Source: Lachnospiraceae bacterium
GTDB taxonomy: Bacteria; Bacillota; Clostridia; Lachnospirales; Lachnospiraceae
Direction: 5' to 3'
Assembly: GCA_003447895.1 (NCBI GenBank)
Contig: DLYC01000045.1
Span: 1 to 11,405, forward strand
DNA: 11,405 nt
Shown here: one piece after another, positions 1 through 5,926 of the stretch
How positions within the stretch are numbered: the stretch's first letter is position 1
Layout: every line of letters starts with the position of its first letter
Position numbers and translations under genes: made by a program
The notes under the pieces: generated by a model
What the model was told of the DNA's origin: nothing
The model's database searches: none
What the model saw: only the letters and a program-made list of their open reading frames with translations

Positions 1-714
1 TCGGCGGATCTGTGCGTAGTGGACAGGATCTTCACGAGAGTGGGGGCCTCCGATGACCTCGGGAGCGGACAGAGCACCTTTATGGTGGAGATGAATGAAG
101 TCGCCAACATCCTAAGAAACGCGACGCCCAGGTCTCTCCTGATCCTGGACGAGATCGGAAGAGGCACTTCCACCTATGACGGGCTCTCCATTGCCTGGTC
201 TGTCATAGAGCACATCAGCAACAAAAAATTTCTGGGCGCCAAGACCCTCTTTGCCACCCACTATCACGAGCTCACAGAGCTGGAGGGCAAAATAGACAAC
301 GTCAGCAACTACTGCGTAGCGGTCAAGGAAAAGGGAGACGACATCGTATTCCTCAGAAAGATCATCAAGGGAGGCGCCGACAAGAGCTACGGAATCCAGG
401 TGGCCAAACTGGCCGGGCTCCCGGACATCGTGATCGACAGGGCCAAGGAACTTCTTGAGCAGCTCACCGACAACGACATCACGGAAAAGATCCAGGGGAT
501 CGAGACCCGGACAGAAAGCGCATCCAAAAAGCAGGGCAAGGTAAAGCACTATGACGAGGTCGATCTGGGGCAGATGTCGCTCTTTGAGACGGTCTCCGAC
601 GAGGATGTCCTCAGGGAGCTTCAGGAGATCGATATCTCAAACCTGACGCCTCTGGATGCCCTCAACACCCTGTACAGGCTTCAGACGGAGCTCAAGAACC
701 GCTGGAACGGATAG
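1..714 (+). CDS. mutS: DNA mismatch repair protein MutS, C-terminal part (5' end outside window)
   Basis: MutS recognises mispaired and looped-out bases and starts mismatch repair by an ATP-driven clamp transition that recruits MutL. Reading frame 1 is open from the first base, so the gene enters from the left and only its last 237 codons are seen; the GTG at 19 is internal. The fragment holds the end of the ABC-type ATPase domain: the conserved GASDDL and GQSTFMVEM stretch (about residues 16-31 of the fragment), Walker B LLILDE with D50-E51, the [10 protein letters not shown]-loop region, and the His-loop ATHYHEL (85-91). A helical dimerisation tail follows. QMSLF at fragment residues 191-195 matches the QxxLF type of sliding-clamp (DnaN) binding motif found near MutS C-termini. 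mutL follows after 41 nt, the usual mutSL operon. The identification is secure; the missing N-terminus could not be judged. Confidence 0.97.
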   Translation, partial: SADLCVVDRIFTRVGASDDLGSGQSTFMVEMNEVANILRNATPRSLLILDEIGRGTSTYDGLSIAWSVIEHISNKKFLGAKTLFATHYHELTELEGKIDNVSNYCVAVKEKGDDIVFLRKIIKGGADKSYGIQVAKLAGLPDIVIDRAKELLEQLTDNDITEKIQGIETRTESASKKQGKVKHYDEVDLGQMSLFETVSDEDVLRELQEIDISNLTPLDALNTLYRLQTELKNRWNG

Positions 715-755
715 ACGCGCCGGGAAATTCCGACGCGAAACGGAAGGAAACGTCT

Positions 756-2801
756 GTGGAAATACATTTACTCAGCGAAGAGACGATCAACAAAATCGCG
801 GCCGGAGAAGTGGTCGAAAGGCCTGTCAACGTCGTCAAGGAACTTGTTGAAAACGCGATCGACGCCGGCGCGACAGCCATCACCTGTGAGATTCGCGAGG
901 GCGGAAAGAAGATGATCCGCGTCACCGACAACGGCTGCGGCATTGAAAAGAGCCAGATCACAAAGGCTTTCGAGAGACATGCCACCAGTAAGATCCAGGA
1001 TGACAGCGATCTCACAAGGCTTGAGAGCCTGGGATTTCGCGGCGAGGCGCTCTCGAGCATTGCCGCCGTCTCCCAGGTGGAGATGATCACGAAGACCCGG
1101 GACTCCCTCACAGGGGTCCGGGCCACCAACCAGATCCTGACGGGACTTGCGGACGATACCCCGGTAAAACTCGATCTCGAGGAGATCGGGGCGCCCGACG
1201 GGACAAGCATCGTAGTCAGGAACCTGTTCTATAACGTTCCCGTAAGGGCCAGGTTTCTCAAACAGCCCCAGACAGAGGCCGGCTATATCACGGACCTGAT
1301 CGAGAGGCAGGCTCTGTCGCATCCCGGCGTATCTTTCCACTACAGAGTGGACGGAAGGGAGAAGCTCCACACGACCGGAAACGGTGACCTGAAGGAGCTG
1401 ATCTACAGAATTTACGGGCGCGAGATCACCGGCAAGGTGCTCCCTGTCAATGTCAGAGAGGGCCGCTACCGCCTCGAGGGATTTGTCGGAAGGCCGGAGA
1501 TCAGCAGAAGCACAAGGAACTTCGAGATCTTCTTCGTAAACGGAAGAATGTTAAAGAGCAATACTTTGTCCAAGGCTCTTGAGGCGGGTTACCGGACGGA
1601 TCTTATGCAGCACCGTTTCCCCTTTGCCGTCCTTCATCTGACGGCTCCCCCGGCGGAAGTCGATGTCAATGTCCATCCTGCCAAGATGGAAGTCCGCTTC
1701 TCCGAGGCCGAGGTCATCTATCACTTTATCGATGAGAGCGTGCACGCGGTTCTGCATCAGGCGGAGCTGATCCCTGAGGAACGACTTGAAACACAGGCGG
1801 AGGAGCGGCAGAGGAAACGCCGGGAGGCGGAGGAGGCACAAAGAAAGCTTCAGAATGAGCCGCATCCCGAGCCGTTTGAAAAGGCGCGGTTTGTCGCGGA
1901 GGATCCCTTCCCCTACGGAAAGGGGACTGCGAAAGGCCCTTCCCGCATCGAACTGGATGACTTTGTCTTCGAAGACAAGCGTGTTGAAGACAGGAACACA
2001 GAAGAAAAGCACACAGAAGACAGGCGCGAAGAAGGCATTCCGGATAGTCCCGCGGGGAGGCCGGTCATTGACATGACGGCAGAGAAGACCGGGGAGATCT
2101 TTGCCCCCCCGTCTTTCCGTGCGGAAAGAGGCTCCTATGTGCAGGCAAGTCTCTTCGGAAATACCGACTTTACACCGGACCGGGAGGAGAAGATCCTGAT
2201 TCCCGATAACCGCCCCGCCTTTCGGATCATCGGACAGGTGTTTGAGACCTACTGGCTGATCCAGTTTGAGGGAAAGCTTCTTGTGATCGATCAGCACGCG
2301 GCGCATGAAAAGGTCAACTATGAGAGGATCATGAAGCGGCTTGAGAACGCGGACCCGTCTCAGTCCGGCTCCCAGATGCTGGCGCCCGCGTCGGTCATCA
2401 CCATGACGGGGCGGGAAGAGGGCGAGTTCCATGCGCACGAGGAAGTCTTTCAGAGAATGGGCTATGAGATCGAGCCGCTCGGAGGAGGCGATTACGCGAT
2501 CCGCGCGGTCCCCATGGAGCTCTACGGAAACGATCCCACAGAGCTTCTCAGGGAGACCCTCGAGGAGATGGTCGAAGAGAAGATGAACGGGACGCCGCAG
2601 GCGGTCCTTTCCAAAATAGCGTCCATGTCCTGTAAAGCGGCCGTCAAGGGAAACTCCCTTCTCTCCGAAAAAGAGGCCGAGGCCCTGATCGGAGAACTCC
2701 TGAAACTGGACAATCCCTATCACTGCCCGCACGGAAGGCCCACCATGATCGTGTTCAGCCAGGCGGACATGGACAAAAAGTTCAAGCGGATCGTAAGCTG
2801 A
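756..2801 (+). CDS. mutL: DNA mismatch repair protein MutL, endonuclease type
   Basis: MutL couples MutS to strand incision and excision. The protein has 681 residues. The GTG start is chosen because GGAAGGA (742-748) lies 7 nt upstream and MEIHLLSEETINKIAAGEVVERP is the canonical N-terminus. The N-terminal GHKL ATPase shows E29 and N33 in KELVENAIDAGAT, DNGCGI (58-63), TSKI (77-80) and GFRGEALSSI (93-102). A charged linker covers about 335-480 and contains a 5-residue tandem repeat (406-425) and QASLF (463-467). The C-terminal dimerisation/endonuclease domain has the nuclease signature DQHAAHEKVNYE (D512, E518, E523), SCKAAVKG (C626) and CPHGRP (C657, H659), the metal-site motifs of MutL proteins in bacteria that lack MutH. 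It should therefore nick the daughter strand itself. It lies between mutS and miaA, 30 nt before the latter. Confidence 0.98.
   Translation: MEIHLLSEETINKIAAGEVVERPVNVVKELVENAIDAGATAITCEIREGGKKMIRVTDNGCGIEKSQITKAFERHATSKIQDDSDLTRLESLGFRGEALSSIAAVSQVEMITKTRDSLTGVRATNQILTGLADDTPVKLDLEEIGAPDGTSIVVRNLFYNVPVRARFLKQPQTEAGYITDLIERQALSHPGVSFHYRVDGREKLHTTGNGDLKELIYRIYGREITGKVLPVNVREGRYRLEGFVGRPEISRSTRNFEIFFVNGRMLKSNTLSKALEAGYRTDLMQHRFPFAVLHLTAPPAEVDVNVHPAKMEVRFSEAEVIYHFIDESVHAVLHQAELIPEERLETQAEERQRKRREAEEAQRKLQNEPHPEPFEKARFVAEDPFPYGKGTAKGPSRIELDDFVFEDKRVEDRNTEEKHTEDRREEGIPDSPAGRPVIDMTAEKTGEIFAPPSFRAERGSYVQASLFGNTDFTPDREEKILIPDNRPAFRIIGQVFETYWLIQFEGKLLVIDQHAAHEKVNYERIMKRLENADPSQSGSQMLAPASVITMTGREEGEFHAHEEVFQRMGYEIEPLGGGDYAIRAVPMELYGNDPTELLRETLEEMVEEKMNGTPQAVLSKIASMSCKAAVKGNSLLSEKEAEALIGELLKLDNPYHCPHGRPTMIVFSQADMDKKFKRIVS
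1971..2030 (+). repeat. Degenerate 15-bp tandem repeat, four units, in the mutL linker
   Basis: Four consecutive 15-nt units start at 1971, 1986, 2001 and 2016, each beginning GAAGA(C/A)A(G/A)G or close to it; the clearest match is GAAGACAGG at 1986-1994 and 2016-2024. They encode EDKRV, EDRNT, EEKHT and EDRRE (MutL residues 406-425), a charged, probably disordered stretch between the ATPase and endonuclease domains. The period is a multiple of three, so gain or loss of a unit would leave the frame intact. Confidence 0.75.
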
Positions 2802-2831
2802 AGCGCTGCGAACCCCTTTTAGGAGAAATCT

Positions 2832-3806
2832 ATGGAAGAGAAAAGTTCACCCGGAAGGCAGCCCCTGATCATAGTCGCCGGACCGACGGCCTCCGGAAAG
2901 AGCGCGGCAGCGGTGGAACTTGCGCTCAGAATGAACGGCGCTGTGATCTCCGCGGATTCCATGCAGGTCTACAGAGGCATGGATATCGGGACTGCCAAGG
3001 TCACTAAAGAGGAGACCCGGGGCGTTCCGCACTATCTGATCGACTGCATCGACCCTTCCGAGGAATGGAATGTCGTGCGCTTTCAAAAATGTGCCCGCGA
3101 CGCGGCAGCCGGGATCGCAGCCGGCGGCAAGCTTCCGATCCTGTGCGGCGGGACGGGCTTCTACATCCAGGCGCTTCTTTATGACATCGACTTTACGCAG
3201 ATGGAAGAGAACCGGCCCCTGAGGGAGCGCTATGCGGCTCTGGCCGCCGAAAAGGGCCCGGAAGCGCTCCATGCCATACTGGCAGAGCAGGATCCGGCCT
3301 CGGCAGCGGCCATTCATCCCCGCAATGTAAAGCGGGTCATCAGGGCGCTCGAGTTTCTTGAGGAGAGCGGGGGCTCCATAGCCGCACACAACAAAGAGCA
3401 GAGAGAGAGGCCGGCTTTCTACAACGCCGCCTTCTTTGTCCTCTCCATGGACCGCTCCAAACTCTACGCGCGCATAGACAGGCGCGTGGACCTGATGATG
3501 GAGAGAGGACTCGTCGAAGAGGTCGCGCGGCTCCGGGAGCAGGGAATCCCGAGAGACAGCACAGCCATGCAGGGGATCGGATACAAACAGATCTACAGCT
3601 ATCTCGAGGGGGATTATGACCTCGACGAAGCAGTGCGCCTTGTAAAGCGCGATACCCGCCGGTTTGCCAAAAGACAGCTCACCTGGTTTCACCGCGAAAG
3701 GGACGTGATCTGGCTGGATCCGGACCGGTTTGAAGACAGCCGGGGTCTTTGGGATCATATGCAGCGCACAGCGGAGGAAGTCCTGGGCCGTCGATATTCT
3801 GACTAA
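2832..3806 (+). CDS. miaA: tRNA dimethylallyltransferase MiaA
   Basis: MiaA transfers the dimethylallyl group of DMAPP to N6 of A37 in tRNAs that read UNN codons, the first step toward (ms2)i6A. The protein has 324 residues, close to the usual 300-320. Seen in the sequence: the P-loop GPTASGKS (17-24), the DSMQVYRGMDIGTAK block (from D42) that holds the catalytic Asp and the A37-binding residues, LPILCGGTGFYIQALLYD in the middle, RALEFLEESG, and the C-terminal STAMQGIGYKQ and RQLTWFHRE signatures. The ATG has AGGAG at 2821-2825, 6 nt upstream. mutL ends 30 nt before it, so co-transcription with mutSL is likely. No hfq follows, unlike in several other bacterial lineages. The call is secure. 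Confidence 0.97.
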   Translation: MEEKSSPGRQPLIIVAGPTASGKSAAAVELALRMNGAVISADSMQVYRGMDIGTAKVTKEETRGVPHYLIDCIDPSEEWNVVRFQKCARDAAAGIAAGGKLPILCGGTGFYIQALLYDIDFTQMEENRPLRERYAALAAEKGPEALHAILAEQDPASAAAIHPRNVKRVIRALEFLEESGGSIAAHNKEQRERPAFYNAAFFVLSMDRSKLYARIDRRVDLMMERGLVEEVARLREQGIPRDSTAMQGIGYKQIYSYLEGDYDLDEAVRLVKRDTRRFAKRQLTWFHRERDVIWLDPDRFEDSRGLWDHMQRTAEEVLGRRYSD

Positions 3807-3835
3807 GTACTATTACATAAAGGAGAGAGAACAAT

Positions 3836-5119
3836 ATGAAGTCCATATACCGTCAGTTCGGTATCTCACAGGAGGTACTAAACTACGCGGAGCCTGTACT
3901 CGAGCGTCTTTCGGAGAGATTCCGGCAGATCGACGAGACAGCGGAGTATAATCAGCTGAGAGTCATTAAAGCTATGCAGGAGGCCCATATCGGAGAGGCG
4001 AACCTGAAGGGCACGACCGGCTACGGATACGACGATATAGGAAGGGACGGACTTGAGAGGGTCTATGCCTCCTATTTTCACACAGAGGATGCGCTTGTGC
4101 GCCCCCAGATCACCTGCGGGACCCACGCCCTGGCCCTGGCGCTCATGAGCAATCTGCGGCCCGGCGATGTGCTGCTTTCCGCCGCGGGAGCGCCCTATGA
4201 TACGCTTCAGGAAGTGATCGGTATAAGGCCCTCGAAGGGTTCCCTTGCCGAATACGGGATCGGATACCGGCAGGTGGATCTTCTTCCCGACAGCACCTTC
4301 GACTTCGAGGGAATCCGGAAGGTATTACGGGAGGAGCCGAAGATCCGGCTCGTGACGATCCAGAGGTCCAAGGGCTACCAGAGCCGCCGCACGCTGAGCG
4401 TATCGCAGATCGGAGAGGCGATCTCGGAGATCAAAAAGATCCGGCCCGACGTGATCTGCATGGTGGATAACTGCTACGGCGAGTTTGTGGAGAGGTCCGA
4501 GCCCTCTGACGCAGGGGCCGACATGATCGTCGGGTCCCTCATCAAAAATCCGGGCGGCGGGCTCGCGCCGATCGGCGGCTATATCGCCGGCACTGCGGAG
4601 TGCGTTGAAAACGCGGCGGTCCGTCTCACTTCCCCGGGCCTGGGAAAAGAAGTCGGCGCGACGCTGGAAGTTCTCCCCTCCTTCTACCAGGGATTCTTCA
4701 TGGGCCCCACCGTGACCGCTTCGGCACTCAAGGGCGCCGTCTTCGCAGCGAACCTCTACGAGCCGCTCGGCTTTCCGGTTCTGCCTGACAGCCGGGAGGA
4801 GCGGTATGACATCATCCAGGCCATCACCTTCGGCTCTCCCGAGGGCATCATTGCCTTCTGCCAGGGAATCCAGTCGGCCTCCCCGGTAGACAGCTTTGTA
4901 TCTGCGGAGCCCTCGGATATGCCGGGATATGACAGTCAGGTCATCATGGCGGCGGGCGCCTTCGTCTCCGGCTCCTCCATTGAGCTTAGCGCCGACGGAC
5001 CGATCAAACCGCCTTACAACGTCTACTTCCAGGGCGGCCTCACCTGGCCCCATGCCAAACTGGGAATCTTAAAGACGCTGCAGAACCTGTCTGAGAGAGG
5101 ACTGATCAAACTTCCCTGA
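3836..5119 (+). CDS. PLP-dependent 'methionine gamma-lyase family' / aluminium resistance protein (YnbB-like)
   Basis: This 427-residue protein resembles the Bacillota family annotated as aluminium resistance protein or methionine gamma-lyase family (B. subtilis YnbB), a fold-type I PLP enzyme group related to Cys/Met-metabolism enzymes. Visible support: an N-terminal GTTGYGYDDIGRDGLERVYA segment, QITCGTHALALAL (a cofactor phosphate-binding type loop), VDNCYGEF with the Asp expected to touch the pyridine nitrogen, and SLIKNPGGGLAPIGGYIAG, where K237 is the probable Schiff-base lysine. The ATG has AGGAG (3821-3825) 10 nt upstream. The gene is 29 nt downstream of miaA and 42 nt upstream of radC. 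The true substrate is not established for the family as far as I know, so neither methionine lyase activity nor metal resistance should be assumed. It is expected to be cytosolic; no signal peptide is seen. Confidence 0.9.
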   Translation: MKSIYRQFGISQEVLNYAEPVLERLSERFRQIDETAEYNQLRVIKAMQEAHIGEANLKGTTGYGYDDIGRDGLERVYASYFHTEDALVRPQITCGTHALALALMSNLRPGDVLLSAAGAPYDTLQEVIGIRPSKGSLAEYGIGYRQVDLLPDSTFDFEGIRKVLREEPKIRLVTIQRSKGYQSRRTLSVSQIGEAISEIKKIRPDVICMVDNCYGEFVERSEPSDAGADMIVGSLIKNPGGGLAPIGGYIAGTAECVENAAVRLTSPGLGKEVGATLEVLPSFYQGFFMGPTVTASALKGAVFAANLYEPLGFPVLPDSREERYDIIQAITFGSPEGIIAFCQGIQSASPVDSFVSAEPSDMPGYDSQVIMAAGAFVSGSSIELSADGPIKPPYNVYFQGGLTWPHAKLGILKTLQNLSERGLIKLP

Positions 5120-5161
5120 CCGTATGGTCAAAGCCCCGGAGAGGCTGAGCGGAGGTATACA

Positions 5162-5926
5162 GTGATCGAAAGGCACAGAAACGGATCCGGGATCCGTTCC
5201 CGGAACCGTTCCGGGAAGAATTCCCCGAACAATTCTCCAAACAGCTCGGAAGAGATGCCCTATGAGCGCTTTCTGTCCTGCGGCGCCGGGAGTCTTACCA
5301 ACGCGGAGCTTTTGGGGATCATCCTTCGCACGGGCACAAAGGGCGTTTCAGCCGTTGACCTTGCCAGAAAGGTTCTCGGAATCCATGACCCGGAAGCGAA
5401 CTCCCTATCCGCCTTAAAGAGGCTCACAATGGCGGAGCTGCGGGCTGTTCCGGGCATCGGAGAGGTCAAGGCCGTCAAACTCCTGTGTCTGTCGGAAATC
5501 GCGCGGAGGATCGTCCGGGAGAAAATTCACACAAACCCCAGACTCCGGTCACCGGGGGAGATCGCGGATTACTTTATGGAAGAGATGCGCCATCTGGATA
5601 CAGAGCGCACCGTTGTGCTTCATCTTGACAGCAAGATGGAAATCCTGGGGGAGGACATCCTGACGGTCGGAACCGTAAACGGAGCCCTGATCTCGCCCCG
5701 CGAGATCTTTATCAAGGCACTGGAGAGGCATGCCGTACAGATTGTCCTCATCCACAATCATCCGAGCGGGGATCCCACGCCGAGCGGCTGTGACATAGAA
5801 TCCACAAAGGCCATTCAAAGAGCCGGCGAGATGATCGGAATCCGTCTTACGGACCACATTGTGATCGGAGATCTGAGCTACTGCAGTTTCAAGGAAATAG
5901 GACTATTAACTGATGAAAACACCTGA
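5162..5926 (+). CDS. radC: RadC family JAB/MPN protein (DNA repair-associated, function unsettled)
   Basis: The protein has 254 residues. The GTG start is supported by GGAGG (5151-5155) 6 nt upstream. The first 31 residues (rich in N, S, R and G) are not conserved in RadC and are encoded by a repeat-rich block; the family core begins at MPYERFL (M32, ATG 5255), a possible alternative start, though its GGAAG lies too close to be a good ribosome site. A helix-hairpin-helix PGIG (97-100) is followed by a JAMM-type metal site: H198-N-H200, S208 and D211 fit HxH-x7-S-x2-D exactly. RadC was once linked to recombination repair, but its biochemical role remains unclear. The 3' end overlaps the PBP2 gene by 14 nt, so the two are probably translationally coupled. 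In related genomes I expect mreBCD directly after radC; they are not here. Confidence 0.95.
   Translation: MIERHRNGSGIRSRNRSGKNSPNNSPNSSEEMPYERFLSCGAGSLTNAELLGIILRTGTKGVSAVDLARKVLGIHDPEANSLSALKRLTMAELRAVPGIGEVKAVKLLCLSEIARRIVREKIHTNPRLRSPGEIADYFMEEMRHLDTERTVVLHLDSKMEILGEDILTVGTVNGALISPREIFIKALERHAVQIVLIHNHPSGDPTPSGCDIESTKAIQRAGEMIGIRLTDHIVIGDLSYCSFKEIGLLTDENT
5182..5217 (+). repeat. Nested tandem and inverted repeats in the first codons of radC
   Basis: GGATCCG is tandemly duplicated at 5183-5189 and 5190-5196, making a 15-bp palindrome (5182-5196). It is followed at once by a perfect 9-bp inverted repeat, TTCCCGGAA (5197-5205) and TTCCGGGAA (5209-5217), with a 3-nt centre. CCGTTCC also recurs directly (5194-5200, 5207-5213). 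The block begins 20 nt after the GTG start and encodes a low-complexity N-terminal tail. It could form a GC-rich hairpin in the ribosome loading region. It has no U-tract and is not a terminator. Confidence 0.7.

Noticed and set aside
656..850. Small + strand open frame across the mutS-mutL junction
   Set aside because: It overlaps both genes out of frame; its Arg/Gly-rich product looks like frame-shifted coding sequence.
1551..2732. Long antisense open frame (393 codons) opposite mutL
   Set aside because: It is fully opposite a clear mutL; long open frames on the complement are expected from the GC-rich third-position bias, and the translation shows no recognisable domain.
2802..2831. CCCCTTTT run after mutL as a terminator
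   Set aside because: No stable stem precedes the short T-run, which merges into the miaA ribosome binding site.
2847..3758. Antisense open frame of 303 codons opposite miaA
   Set aside because: It is a shadow of miaA, with no domain signature and no ribosome site.
3730..3951. Small + strand open frame bridging miaA and the PLP enzyme gene
   Set aside because: It overlaps both real genes out of frame and has no ribosome site.
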